From contig CM066919.1 in the NCBI GenBank assembly GCA_033964015.1, positions 16,223,646 through 16,287,645 on the forward strand: 64,000 nt of DNA, given 5' to 3'. Both the position numbers and the translations under genes were made by a program. The notes below the pieces were generated by a model that was not told where the DNA came from, did no database searches, and saw only the letters and a program-made list of their open reading frames with translations. The stretch is from Scolanthus callimorphus (taxonomy: Eukaryota > Cnidaria > Anthozoa > Actiniaria > Edwardsiidae). Below are positions 52,759 through 63,003 of the stretch, piece after piece. Position 1 is the first letter of the stretch. Every line of letters starts with the position of its first letter.

Positions 52759-52799
52759 ATTCAAAAAGGAATTCGATGTTGATGAAATGTGAAATTTTA

Positions 52800-53761
52800 A
52801 TATCAAATTGAGGTTCTAATAAAACTATCCCGTAACATTCATAGGTGTGATAATTTATGGATTATGCATCAGGAGCTCCGCTTTTAGGCAGTGCCTAAAT
52901 CTATATATTAGAACATTAGATAATGTGTGCCTCTGTTGCAATTTGGTCCCATGCATTTGGACAAGTTTGTCAAATAAAACTATTTGAATGCTTCAAAGGA
53001 CTTAAATTTCATTCTCAGAAGACTAGCAAATTTTAAAAACAAAGCGAAGCATTTGGCTTATGCAGGATATGCGTAAGTACTTTGCACTAGACAAAGTAAA
53101 CCCTACCCCAGCTACCCGTTCACCACAACCCACCAACCTCCAACAGACTTGAAACTTGATCTATATTTATAAGAATGCGCAGAAAACTCCAGATTTATGC
53201 TTCTTTTATTTGCCCTTGAGACTATAGTTTCTTCGAACTTATCGTTGGAAAAACACGAATGTATTAAAAGTTGACATTTTACGCGGCGGCAGTTCTTGAA
53301 CGACACGAAGCCTCGGACTTATTAACCCTAGAATTTTGCATTTATCCATCCAACAAATCCTATTAAATTACTTTTTATTTTGGTTTAGAATACAAATACA
53401 TGGAATGTCTTTGATGCATATCGCGCTACCGATGTGATAATTGAACTTACACGCTTCCTTCTTACGCTCTTTCTGTCTGCGTTTCCTTCTGATGGGCTTG
53501 GTTTTGATTTATCTGGTAACCATATTTGATTTTGACAGCTGCGCCCGAATTCCATACTTGACAACTAGATTAGTCAAACATCCTTGTGAAACATTTATAT
53601 GCGAAGTGAGCAGAGGATTGGGAAATCTATTTTCACACCACGATCGAGCCTTTTCTGTGTAGCGCATCGAAGACACATGTTCGATTTCAATTATTTTGGT
53701 GTGTGAAGCTTATATGAATTGAAATTCCACGTTTTCTGTTAGCTATAATGCTGAAGTACTT
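52800..53761. other. Stretch without recognisable gene
   Basis: AT-rich sequence. The minus frame at 53112-53306 and plus frame at 53441-53662 show no family motif or splice context. Confidence 0.45.
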
Positions 53762-53765
53762 TTAA

Positions 53766-55301
53766 GGTTACAGGATACATTCGCTGGGTGTGCGTTTTCA
53801 AAACCTTGTCGCGGCGCAAATATTCATCGCCTCGCCATAAGCATCATTTTAAAGATAAAATGTGAAATTTATCTGCTGTTAAGCTTTTGTAGCAGTTTCA
53901 CGAAAATTATTTACGGCGCACAGCAAAAACCGCGTTTTCGACCGCCCCTGATAAACGCTTTGATAGGCCGCGGCAGTTTACAGGCTTGGCAAATCTGACT
54001 GTGCAATATCAATCAGCACATTGTTGTCTCTAAAAGTGTGTCGGGCTTTTTCAATTGAAGGCTTTGTTTAGGAATGATCGAACGATCAAGTTGATCTCGT
54101 GTTTAATGTTAACTGGGACCCTATCGTGATGAATAATTTTTGAAATACTGCGAAATTCACAAAAGCCCGGCACACTTTGCTCCCCAACCATTTATCTATC
54201 CCATGGCAAAATTTCAAAGCATTCCGTTAAAAACCTGTTGGTCTATCAAAGCATTTATACACTAGATTTAGCGAAATCTTAGAGGCGAGTTTTGGGCTTC
54301 TAAAGTTGTGTAAACATAAGAGGAATTAGTGACGAATCTGTCATCACGCACTTCACTTCCAGCCAATCACGGCAGGCACCCCCGGTGTGCCAGCAAGCAT
54401 ATTCTTTTTCGCGCGGAATAGATAATGAGGCTTCTTTCTGGTCTCTTGTATTAAATTGTCAAAGCGAACATTTATTATCGTCTTGGAATTCGAAATCAAA
54501 CGGTATGGTTAAGCCGCGTCCAAAACCGAGTTCTAAGAAGTGCCCAAACTTTGAAAAGGGAAAAGCGAAACCAAAGCAAAGGCGCGCGCCGAGAAAAAAC
54601 GACAAAGACAAATCGCTTTGGCTTTCAGACGACTCTTTATCAAGTCCAAATATCTTTATTCTCGAACTTGATGCAATTGGTGGATCTTCTTTCAGACGAC
54701 TCTTTATCAAGTCCAAATATCTTTATTCTCGAACTTGATGCAATTGGTGGATCTTCTGTCCGCTGTTCTTCGTCTTCAGCATTCTCCTTGGATTTGGGTT
54801 GATCGAACCACGAGCTTTTGTCAGACAGAGCGAGTTGCTATTTCATGTTCTCCTGAAAGCTTAAAGATTTGGCTTTTTTTACTCCTTTCGCACGCTTTGA
54901 GACCCAAGGACTGCGGTTAAGCTTTTTCGCTTCCCCATGATTGAGAATAGAGAATTTTCAAAAAAATCGCTTCTATACGACACTTATATACTAATCCAGA
55001 GAACAACAATCTGTGACAAAATATGGCGGACCATAACAGTCACCTAAATGTCCCGTATGTTACGCGAAAATGCTAATGATGTGCGCTGAACAGAGTAGAC
55101 ATCACAATGGGATTAAAGGATTATCTCGCCTGTATTGAAAGACATATTTCTCGGGCATTTCTAGTTTTCTATACATTTCTCACGCTGCTTTTAAGATTTC
55201 AGGAATTTTTTTTCGAGAGAGTAAAGATCAGGCCTCGATGAGGAAGAACTGTGATTTTCGAAAATTTCGCAAATAGAAGGCCGCGAATGTATCCTGTAAC
55301 C
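53766..55301. mobile_element. 1.54-kb TTAA-flanked non-autonomous transposon
   Basis: GGTTACAGGATACATTCGC at 53766 and its exact inverse ending at 55301 are each bordered outside by TTAA (53762-53765 and 55302-55305). TTAA duplications are made by Kolobok and piggyBac transposases. The inside has no recognisable transposase. A short frame (54385-54738, with KPRPKPSSKKCPNFEKGKAK) is basic but unassigned. Confidence 0.8.
54623..54770 (+). repeat. 67-bp tandem duplication inside the TTAA element
   Basis: TTTCAGACGACTCTTTATCA ... GGTGGATCTTC at 54623-54689 is repeated at 54690-54756 without visible change, and it starts within the short frame at 54385-54738. Confidence 0.85.
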
Positions 55302-55305
55302 TTAA

Positions 55306-55887
55306 ACACAACATTTCCTGCAAATACATCCTCATTTCTTTACTTTTTCTTTCACAATGTGCCGTCGCAACTACTGTTGTGACTTTGAGTTTTGCTTCGA
55401 GTTACGCCTGTGACGTCACACCCCTCGGACTTTGGCCGACGCCGCTGGAACACCGGCCCAGTGCAAAATGGCGCGATACTCGAAATTTGGAGCTCAAAAG
55501 TCATTGTTTATTGTAAAAAAATTGGAAAGCAACTGCAGGTATTTGTCATTTAGGTTATTAACAAGTGATTTAACAGGAAAGAGCGGTGAGTTTTTGTTAC
55601 GCCGATTGAACTTCTTACTCGTTCATGAGAAAAGGCCAAATCTTGCACGAGGTCCTCATTGGATTTCACAAAAAAATATTCCATTTCAACGTTCCTCCTT
55701 GAACTTCAAATCCCAAAGACGAACTTCAAATTCAAACCTCGAGGTATAGTGGATTTCGTGGTATCAGCAATTCATAATAGTAAGGCATAAAATCAACAGC
55801 AATTCTTCTTCTAGCAACCATAGTTAAAAAAAGTTCATGCCTAAAAAGTCGGCAAGACAGCCACGAGTTCCTCATTTAGTCTTTTCT
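55306..55887. other. Spacer without recognisable gene
   Basis: A 105-codon frame at 55432-55749 lacks any family motif and begins within GC-rich, promoter-like sequence. I regard it as unproven. Confidence 0.4.
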
Positions 55888-55955
55888 ACTGTCCCTACCC
55901 ATGAAAGTGGAAATTTGGTTCACATCACGTGACTTCAACTCATTTGCTTTTCCCG
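55888..55955 (+). repeat. Split direct repeat A1 of the Ngaro-like element
   Basis: A 68-bp sequence starting ACTGTCCCTACCCATGAAAG and ending GCTTTTCCCG, repeated at 63290-63357 with no visible change. Gag starts 60 bp downstream. Confidence 0.9.
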
Positions 55956-56014
55956 CTCTCTCGAAAGCACGACTTTTCTCTCCAAAAACATTTCAACGAA
56001 AAAAACACTGAGAA

Positions 56015-56173
56015 ATGCCGGATGGTCAAACCCCAATCCAGCCAGCTACTTCGGTAGTCGATACGTTATTGGCCTCCGGAAGCTCAGCACCGCTAACTAC
56101 CTCATCAACGACAACGGCGAGCTCTAACCCCACGACCTCGACAACGGCCGCTTCTAATGACAGTTCATCCGAG
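56015..56173 (+). CDS. Gag-like ORF1, exon 1 (Ngaro-like element)
   Basis: 53 codons from ATG at 56015, beginning MPDGQTPIQPATSVVDTLLA and then almost only Ser, Thr, Ala and Asn. It ends SSE, followed by donor GAG|GTTTGT at 56174, phase 0. The downstream exon that fits is at 58556. Low-complexity heads of this sort are frequent in Ngaro ORF1 proteins. Joining is inferred from phase and from the copied acceptor at 57537. Confidence 0.65.
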
Positions 56174-56675
56174 GTTTGTTTTTCCCATTTGTTATTGGGT
56201 TAGTTTGCAACGGGTAACCTAGACGGCCATTGCAGTAAAACAGGTCCCGGTTCGGACGTGGACCCATGGGTTTTCGTACTCTTAGTGTAGATGTTCAATT
56301 CTTTTTCGTGGGCGGCCGGGCGCCATGTTTGGTTTCTTGTCCGTCCTACGAGCGACGACGCCGTCTTTTGCCATTTCCTGGCTTTTAGTTTACATATTTA
56401 CCTCATTCACGGTCCCCATTTGTTGTATGTCCACCTAGTCTACCACATTTCACTCAGGGTTTCGCAGGGTTTTGGATTCATCCTTTCCCCTATCAATGAG
56501 TTATGCAGTCAGTCCTTTTATTCAATCTTGTCATCGTCTACACACACCATAGTTTGGTTCGGGTAGCCACGGTGTAACTGCAATGGTCATACACTTCCCC
56601 TCTGTTACTACCCCGGCCTTTTCTTTCGTATCCCCTACTGTCCTCTGCAAATTTCTCCTTCTATTCTGTTTGTTG
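56174..56675 (+). other. Gag intron, 5' part
   Basis: Pyrimidine-rich intron sequence following the donor, with no recognisable coding, up to the start of the duplicated block. Confidence 0.5.
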
Positions 56676-56820
56676 TTTTTTTTACCCGATTTACTACGCT
56701 ACAAGCATTTGATTGATGAAGGTTGGTGTGACTGACTCTCGACGAGAATTTTTTCGTGCATTTTGTACAACACCGGCGAGCAACGGCTTGTCTAGTACAT
56801 AGCCGTATCCTTTTTGCATA

Positions 56821-57416
56821 TCAATCACATAAAATCTGGCGGGGAAGACACAATAATGGCAGTCATTTTGTGCGACCAATCACAAAAAACTGGCGAGGAG
56901 AAAACACAATAATTATGGCAGCCATTTTTCGTGCGACCAATCACATAAAACTGGTGAGGGAAACACAATAATTATGGCAGTCATTTGTGCGACCAATCAC
57001 ATAAAACTGGCGATGGAAAACACAATATTTATGGCAGTCATTTGTGCGACCAATTACATAAAAACTAGCGAGGAGAAAACACAAAATAATAATGGCAGCC
57101 ATTTGTGCGACCAATCACATAAAACTGGCGGGGAAAAAAACACAAATAATTTAGGGCAGCCATTTGTGCGACCAATCACATAAAACTGGCGGGGGAAACA
57201 CAATAATTATGGCAGTCATTTGTGCGACCAATCACATAAAAACTGGCGGGGAAAACACAATATTTATGGCAGTCATTTGTGCGACCAATCACATAAAACT
57301 GGCGGGGGAAAACACAAATAGTTATGGCAGTCATTTGTGCGACCAATCACATAAAAACTGGCGAGAAGAAAAATACACTACTATGGCAATCATTTGTGCG
57401 ACCACATAAAACTGGC
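56821..57416 (+). repeat. 56-bp satellite array, first copy
   Basis: About ten units of the kind ATGGCAGTCATTTGTGCGAC CAATCACATAAAACTGGCGG GGAAAACACAATAATT, with variation mainly in the purine-rich section. It ends in an AATAAT run (57417-57445). Long apparent open frames here (repeated CATNHIKTGGENT) are products of the repeat. Confidence 0.9.
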
Positions 57417-57537
57417 GAAAATAATAATAATAATAATAATAATAAAGCGACGTAGCAGTCGGGTATTCGCGGGCGAGATAGAACATGGGCTTACATTTCC
57501 CTTTCGTTTTTTTTTTTCATTTTCTAGTCCCTAGAAA

Positions 57538-57597
57538 GTCTGCAGAAGGAGATAAGAGCCATGAGCCGGGAACTGAACGTCCTTCAACGTCCTTCCT
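57538..57597 (+). pseudogene. Truncated duplicate of gag exon 2
   Basis: After TTTTCTAG it reads SLESLQKEIRAMSRELNVLQ exactly like the real exon, then breaks off into CGTCCTTCCTTG and the second copy of the intron. If used as an exon it would run into stop codons. Confidence 0.8.
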
Positions 57598-57744
57598 TGT
57601 TTTTTTTACCCGATTTACTACGCTACAAGCATTTGATTGATGAAGGTTGGTGTGACTGACTCTCGACGAGAATTTTTTCGTGCATTTTGTACAACACCGG
57701 CGAGCAACGGCTTGTCTAGTACATAGCCGTATCCTTTTTGCATA

Positions 57745-58465
57745 TCAATCACATAAAATCTGGCGGGGAAGACACAATAATGGCAGTCATTTTGTGCGAC
57801 CAATCACAAAAAACTGGCGAGGAGAAAACACAATAATTATGGCAGCCATTTTCGTGCGACCAATCACATAAAACTGGTGAGGGAAACACAATAATTATGG
57901 CAGTCATTTGTGCGACCAATCACATAAAACTGGCGATGGAAAACACAATATTTATGGCAGTCATTTGTGCGACCAATTACATAAAAACTAGCGAGGAGAA
58001 AACACAAAATAATAATGGCAGCCATTTGTGCGACCAATCACATAAAACTGGCGGGGAAAAACACAAATAATTTAGGGCAGCCATTTGTGCGACCAATCAC
58101 ATAAAACTGGCGGGGGAAACACAATAATTATGGCAGTCATTTGTGCGACCAATCACATAAAAACTGGCGGGGAAAACACAATATTTATGGCAGTCATTTG
58201 TGCGACCAATCACATAAAACTGGCGGGGGAAACACAAATAGTTATGGCAGTCATTTGTGCGACCAATCACATAAAAACTGGCGATGGAAAACACAATATT
58301 TATGGCAGTCATTTGTGCGACCAATCACATAAAACTGGCGGGGGAAAACACAAATAATTAGGGCAGCCATTTTGTGCGACCAATCACATAAAAACTGGCG
58401 AGAAGAAAAATACACTACTATGGCAATCATTTGTGCGACCACATAAAACTGGCGAAAATAATAAT
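57745..58465 (+). repeat. 56-bp satellite array, second copy
   Basis: The same array as at 56821-57416 with about two more units (the ones at roughly 58265-58375), ending in a shorter AATAAT run at 58457-58472. Unit order is otherwise the same, so the two blocks arose by one duplication followed by unit gain or loss. Confidence 0.9.
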
Positions 58466-58555
58466 AATAATAAAGCGACGTAGCAGTCGGGTATTCGCGG
58501 GCGAGATAGAACATGGGCTTACATTTCCCTTTCGTTTTTTTTTTTTATTTTCTAG

Positions 58556-59071
58556 TCCCTAGAAAGTCTGCAGAAGGAGATAAGAGCCATGAGCCGGGAA
58601 CTGAACGTCCTTCAAGGACGGGAAAAAACTATGAAGTTTCAAAGCCTGCGAAAAGAACTCAAGGAGTCCTGTCAAGGATTGGATTTCAATACTTCCATCG
58701 CTTTGACGAAGCTGAAGAGCCTTTCCGTGGCGGCTCAAGAAGCAAAGGCCGAGGAAGCGGACAAGATCAAAGCGGTAGAGTCCAGTATCGTGTTCGCCCA
58801 GCAGTCGGACAAACGAATTGATATACGGGAGATAATATTTCACACTTTGGCATCCGAGGCAGAAGTGGAAGCGTCAAAACTCACCCGTAGGTGGGAAAGA
58901 AAGTCTTACAACAGGCAGCGGCCCACTCCCCCCTACCGCCAAGGCTACCGTCCATACCAGAGAACCTCACGTCCGGCTACAGCGCCATACGGAGCTGCGC
59001 CTTATGCATGCTACGCATGTGGCCGGTCAGGTCATATGGCTCGCAGCTGCCCCAAAAACACTAAGAAATAA
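58556..59071 (+). CDS. Gag-like ORF1, exon 2 with zinc knuckle
   Basis: After acceptor TATTTTCTAG the exon encodes 171 residues: SLESLQKEIRAMSRELNVLQ, a helical region with GLDFNTSIALTKLKSLSVAA, then a basic segment (WERKSYNRQRP) and a CCHC knuckle CYACGRSGHMARSC near the end, followed by PKNTKK-stop. With exon 1 the product has about 224 residues. It would bind element RNA as nucleocapsid. Phase 0 on both sides supports the join. AATAAA at about 59240-59245 could serve polyadenylation of a gag-only transcript. Confidence 0.75.
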   Translation, partial: SLESLQKEIRAMSRELNVLQGREKTMKFQSLRKELKESCQGLDFNTSIALTKLKSLSVAAQEAKAEEADKIKAVESSIVFAQQSDKRIDIREIIFHTLASEAEVEASKLTRRWERKSYNRQRPTPPYRQGYRPYQRTSRPATAPYGAAPYACYACGRSGHMARSCPKNTKK

Positions 59072-59442
59072 AGAGCAAGACTTTGTTCTCATGCTGTAGA
59101 GGGCAGCATTCTTTAAGGCCGCGGTTTTTAGCCTCTGTTCGAGTGCAATCTGTAGGAGTCGCGGGACTCACCATTTATTTCTATCAAGGTTCCTTCGGAC
59201 CTTTTGTATTCGCGGATTTTCTCCTATCTCTGCCTTTGCCTAATAAAGATACATTTCTTTTAATGGTTTCGAGTTTCTCCTTTTCGTTTCAATGTGCAAC
59301 AATAGTAGGTTTCATCTCCCCAAAGAGACAGACATATCAAGGGCCAGGGTTCTGCTTGAACCTGGCCCTAGCTGCCTAACCCGCCGCGCGATCTGTCTAT
59401 CTCTTTGCCCCTCCGGTAACACCTTGGTATTTCAATTGTTAG
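59072..59442 (+). other. Gag-RT spacer, probably intronic
   Basis: No conserved coding is seen. The polymerase frame has a stop at 59440-59442, which forms the AG of a possible acceptor (CAATTGTTAG|GTTTCC). A two-transcript or spliced RT product is likely. Confidence 0.5.
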
Positions 59443-61443
59443 GTTTCCCCTGTCATACCAGAGTGGGAGCTCGATACGTCATTTGACCCCCTTCGTGCCC
59501 TTGAGGAGTACCAGTCTCGACGTGTCGGGTACGTACCAATCGCTGGAGGGGCAAAGAGATACGACAGTCATCGGCCGGCGGAGATATCGATGCAGGAGGT
59601 CGTCAACGGAACGGCTGAGGCATCGGCATACGACTGTTGGGTCAGAGATCCGACCCATTTCGTTTCGGGAGAGCCTCATCGGCACATCAGCGCTTGGCTA
59701 GAATACTCGCGCGACCATCCTGATCATACGCAAATTTTGCGTTGGCTGCGAGACGGCGTCTCCATACACGAATTCATTTCTCCCTTCAAGGGAACATATC
59801 GGCGCGAAAAATACGATCACGACTTTCCCTCCGATAGGTATTTCCCCAACAATCGATCCTGCAAGATGTATAAAGATTTAGTGTCAAGGAAAATCGAGAA
59901 AAAGATCGCGATGGGTGCGATACGCGTCCTTGGGAGGGTCGGGGAAGCCCCGCGCCCGCGCATCGTCATGCCGTTTAGTATCGAACCGAGTAAACCCAGA
60001 TTGGTGCACGACGAACAGTATATAAACAACTTTATGAAACACTGTCCCTTTCATCTCGATCAGGTTATAGATACAATTCGCTATCTCGCGGAGGGTTCAT
60101 TCCATTCCAAGCTCGACGACAAGTCTGGCTTTGACCATTTCCTTCTATCGCATGACTCCCTTCCATTCATGGGGGCCGAATGGGGGGGGGGGGGGGGGGG
60201 CTGGTGGCTCGTCATCGCCTCCCCGCCCCAAGGTTGGCGAGAGAGCCCATTCGTATACCAAACGCTCGGGTCGGTGGCTACTCATGCAATCAGAAGTTTG
60301 GGGGTCCCGTGCCTACAATACATTGACGATCGGCACCTTGGGGAACTATGGGGGTTGCAACATAGGCGCGAAACGAGCCTATCTGCCGCAGAAGCGGCCC
60401 TATACGTCGCAATCTCCGTCATCACCGAGCTCGGCTATTTTATTAACACCGAAAAATCAATTTTTCACCAGCAGCGAGAAGTTGTTTTCTTAGGGCACAT
60501 TGTAGACACGATCCGTCAGACCTTCTCTATTCCAGAGGACAAGAAACAGAAGTTTATCGAGGTCAGAGACCATATTCTCTCTAGTCCCACTTGTTCTCTA
60601 ACAACCCTACAGAGATTTCAGGGTAAGTGCATCTGCTTGAGCCTGATGGTCCCCGCGGCAAAGCTGTATACAAGAGAACTAAACAGCGCGATAAGTAAGT
60701 TCCATTCTTCGGCTCGGCCGATACCAATCACTCCCGAGTTGCGCAAAGAGAACGAGCACTGGCGATTCATAGACAGCTGGACGGGTTTCGTCCCTTGGAG
60801 ACAGGAAGAACATCACAGAGTTCATGTGATTGCGTCAGACGCCTCTGGCGTAAAATGGGGAGGGGTCATGTACAACCCGCGCGGAATCCAAGAAACAGGA
60901 GATTTTTTCGACTCCGAATTTGGCTCCTGTGACATCGCAACTAAGGAGTCAGTTGGACTTCTTAAGACACTTCAATCCTTCGAGTCTCATCTTGAGGCCG
61001 CACGAGTGGTGGCAGAGGTAGACAGCAAAGTCCTTTTATCTGCATGGAATAACGAAGGGTGCCGTAACCGCAATGTTAATGTTGTCATAAAGCAACTCTA
61101 CTCCTTTGTGTGCAAGCATCACATCGACCTCCAGCTCAAATGGGTCCCAAGTGCAGAAAATTTAGCGGACGCTCCGTCCCGAAAAGTGACGGACGAAGAC
61201 GCCATGCTTAGTCCACACCTATTCGCTAAGATCGAACAGTGGTTCGGCACTCATACAATAGACCTCATGGCGCTCGACTCCAATGCCCAGCGCTCTCAAA
61301 CGGGCACCTTACCTCACTACAGAAATACCCTACACCGCAGTCTGCGGGCGTGGATTTCTTTACCCAGGATCCTTCACGGGATCGTGACGGTCATAGGGAG
61401 AACGGGTATTGTTTCACGCCAATATTTCTCATCGGTCCAGTGA
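59443..61443 (+). CDS. Reverse transcriptase / RNase H of the Ngaro-like element
   Basis: The frame is open from 59443 to 61443, with the first ATG at 59590. RT motifs in order: RPRIVMPFSIEPSKPRLVHD, SFHSKLDDKSGFDHFLL, WWLVIASPPQGWRESPFVYQ and the catalytic QYIDDRHLG. A connection with VVFLGHIVDTIRQTFSI precedes RNase H: HVIASDASGVKWGGVMYN (Asp), FGSCDIATKESVGLLKTLQS (Glu), VVAEVDSKVLLSAWNN (Asp) and SAENLADAPSRK (Asp). The enzyme copies element RNA into DNA. Odd point: codons for W-G(6)-W at 60180-60206 contain a run of 19 G, where relatives have one or two Gly, so the run has expanded in frame. The frame then shifts near 61330 into the next segment. Confidence 0.85.
   Translation, partial: VSPVIPEWELDTSFDPLRALEEYQSRRVGYVPIAGGAKRYDSHRPAEISMQEVVNGTAEASAYDCWVRDPTHFVSGEPHRHISAWLEYSRDHPDHTQILRWLRDGVSIHEFISPFKGTYRREKYDHDFPSDRYFPNNRSCKMYKDLVSRKIEKKIAMGAIRVLGRVGEAPRPRIVMPFSIEPSKPRLVHDEQYINNFMKHCPFHLDQVIDTIRYLAEGSFHSKLDDKSGFDHFLLSHDSLPFMGAEWGGGGGGWWLVIASPPQGWRESPFVYQTLGSVATHAIRSLGVPCLQYIDDRHLGELWGLQHRRETSLSAAEAALYVAISVITELGYFINTEKSIFHQQREVVFLGHIVDTIRQTFSIPEDKKQKFIEVRDHILSSPTCSLTTLQRFQGKCICLSLMVPAAKLYTRELNSAISKFHSSARPIPITPELRKENEHWRFIDSWTGFVPWRQEEHHRVHVIASDASGVKWGGVMYNPRGIQETGDFFDSEFGSCDIATKESVGLLKTLQSFESHLEAARVVAEVDSKVLLSAWNNEGCRNRNVNVVIKQLYSFVCKHHIDLQLKWVPSAENLADAPSRKVTDEDAMLSPHLFAKIEQWFGTHTIDLMALDSNAQRSQTGTLPHYRNTLHRSLRAWISLPRILHGIVTVIGRTGIVSRQYFSSVQ
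60182..60200 (+). repeat. G19 tract inside the RT palm coding sequence
   Basis: TGG is followed by an uninterrupted G run up to CTGGTGG, giving six consecutive Gly codons between GAEW and WWLV. The length keeps the frame open. Confidence 0.85.
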
Positions 61444-61670
61444 TAAACCACGTGAGGCATCACAAGGCGGCCATCTCCCTAGTAATACCCGATATTCATC
61501 CCAGGAGGTATTGGTGGCCTCTCATTCAAGCCCTTGCCGGAAGTAAGCATCTTCTTGCGCCTAAAGGTGACACATCTGCCATCATTTGGCCCTCACGTAA
61601 AGCAGACAAGCGCTCTCCTTGCAGACCTATCCCGTGGGATCTATGGGTTTTTCGCCTAGGCCAATGCTAA
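61330..61670 (+). pseudogene. Post-RNase H domain of the Ngaro-like polyprotein
   Basis: In the +1 frame the protein continues PQSAGVDFFTQDPSRDRDGH, then CFTPIFLIGPVINHVRHHKA, SLVIPDIHPRRYWWPLIQAL and LAPKGDTSAIIWPSRK. This resembles the segment after RNase H in DIRS and Ngaro polyproteins (GVD.F.Q ... PP..LI ... VVP...PR..WWP), related to the DAM-like region. A frameshift near 61330 cuts it from the RT frame. Confidence 0.65.
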
Positions 61671-61679
61671 GTTCACATG

Positions 61680-61866
61680 TATGTGTCTCAACAGAATCCA
61701 GCCCTTATGATGGCCTGGTACCGGCAGAGCGTATCGAGTGCCCACGATGCAGGGGTCTTAATGATCTACACTACAAGTTTTGCCAGTCATGCGGGATCAA
61801 GCGCATGCAATATAAACTTACCTGTGCTGAAACCGCCATAAACACTGAAGTCCTCTACACAAGGTA
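61680..61866 (+). pseudogene. Zinc-ribbon-like segment before the recombinase
   Basis: RIECPRCRGLNDLHYKFCQS continuing CGIKR places two CxxC pairs (CPRC ... CQSC) about 12 residues apart, a treble-clef or ribbon-like zinc site. It precedes the recombinase as in related Ngaro elements. Its frame stops at 61866 and the recombinase frame opens immediately afterwards. Confidence 0.55.
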
Positions 61867-62347
61867 GGATGCCCTTGACACGTCCTTGTCAACTTCAAAA
61901 TACGAGAGGAAAAGATCCGCTTTAGAACGGGAATTTATTTGTTTTCTCGCCAATTTGGACCCCCCGAAGGATCTATATAGTATCGCCCCATTGGATGTAA
62001 TTCAATTCCTCATCTGGAAAGATCGTAACGGCAAGACACAAGTACATGCTCTGGGATGCCCACAGTTAGGTCTACGCGAGGGAAAGGTGTTAGACTGCGG
62101 ATGCCCCACACGCCTGGCTTACAAAACCGTCGACAGCTACATCGGTCAGCTCCGAGCTATAGTACGAGACCATAACGACACCGCGCGAGGAATCACATAT
62201 CAGGCTAGTGAACGTCCTAATGCAGCGGCTCACGCTAGTGTAAAAAGGTACCTGAAAGCTATCACACAGGAACAGCTCAAAGCTAGGGTGGCCCCTAAGC
62301 AAGCGGATCCCGTCTCATATCCATATGCCAGCACATACTCTCTCTAA
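61866..62347 (+). pseudogene. Tyrosine recombinase N-terminal half (Ngaro-like)
   Basis: The frame reads SKYERKRSALEREFICFLAN, then SIAPLDVIQFLIWKDRNGKT with QVHALGCPQL, DCGCPTRLAYKTVDSYIGQL and VKRYLKAITQEQLKARVAPK. This is the core-binding (SAM-like) half of Ngaro recombinases, which carry the CxCP insertion. The frame ends in TYSL after a shift near 62325. No ATG start is evident, so translation is by fusion with upstream sequence. Confidence 0.75.
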
Positions 62348-63003
62348 TAGCAAATTCCTCCCCTACGGCCATTCAGTTGTATGTCTACTCTCGAGATCTG
62401 GCATATTTCAAGCTGCACTTCTTCTCCGGGGACCGCCCTTCAGATCTGAGTAACATTATGCTCTCCGAGATACAGCGTATGCCGGCCGACAGGGGCTTCC
62501 TCTTTCACCATGTGTTCGGAAAACTTTGCGTGACGGGCCCATGGCAATCTGTTCGGAGTCCTCCGCCATTCCAATCCCGTAATATGCGCGGTCAAGGGCA
62601 TCGAAGACTATGTGGCACTTTGCCGCGCCATGAAAATAGATCTCTCTGGCGGATACCTCTTTAGGTCGACAAACGGCAACCAGGTTCAGGAGAAACCTTT
62701 ACCACCGACGCCGCAGAAGCACGCCTAAAACTCTATACTGCGCACTCGTGCGACAGCCACAAGACGCTCCACGGGTTCCGGAGTGGCGCGGCCATTACTA
62801 TGGCCTTGACCGGAGCGAGTCTTCACCAGATAATGGATCATGTTGGTTGGCGCACACCGCAGATGGCCCATCACTACATGAAAATGCAACAGACTCTAAA
62901 TCCCCAATCGGTTTCCGCCAGAATGAATGTGGCAACAGTAGACACTACTGCCGAGTATAAAGATTGGAGCAGCCTCAAATATTTCCGGCCTGCATTCACG
63001 TGA
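62330..63003 (+). pseudogene. Tyrosine recombinase catalytic half (Ngaro-like), frameshifted
   Basis: Three frames must be read in turn. LYVYSRDLAYFKLHFFSGDR continues PSDLSNIMLSEIQRM and contains the first catalytic Arg (GDRPSDL). After a shift near 62525 comes GIEDYVALCRAMKIDLSGGY with LFRSTNG. After a second near 62700 comes AAEARLKLYTAHSCDSHKTL, HGFRSGAAITMALTGASLHQ (His and Arg), IMDHVGWRTPQMAHHYMKMQ (His/Trp and nucleophile Tyr at about 62874). All catalytic residues survive although the frame does not. The gene ends 232 bp before B1. Confidence 0.78.

Larger units (their letters stand above)
56676..58613 (+). repeat. Tandem duplication of intron 3' part and exon start
   Basis: The block from ACCCGATTTACTACGCTACA (56684) to the exon start ending GGGAACTGAACGTCCTTCAA (57597) is repeated from 57608 to 58613. 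The left ends are 924 bp apart and the acceptor sites 1018 bp apart, because the second copy holds about two more satellite units. The first copy therefore contains a truncated false exon (57538-57597) with an intact acceptor. Confidence 0.88.

Noticed and set aside
55432..55749. 105-codon frame upstream of the Ngaro-like element as a host exon
   Set aside because: It has no start context beyond a GC-rich patch, no similarity and no splice partner.
56974..57409. Open frames with repeated CATNHIKTGGENT peptides
   Set aside because: They arise because the satellite unit is read through without stops in several frames; both strands and neighbouring frames show the same effect.
56821..58465. Regular repeats resembling a CRISPR array
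   Set aside because: Units are contiguous 56-bp satellite copies with variation spread through the unit and no unique spacers. The context is a eukaryotic retrotransposon intron.
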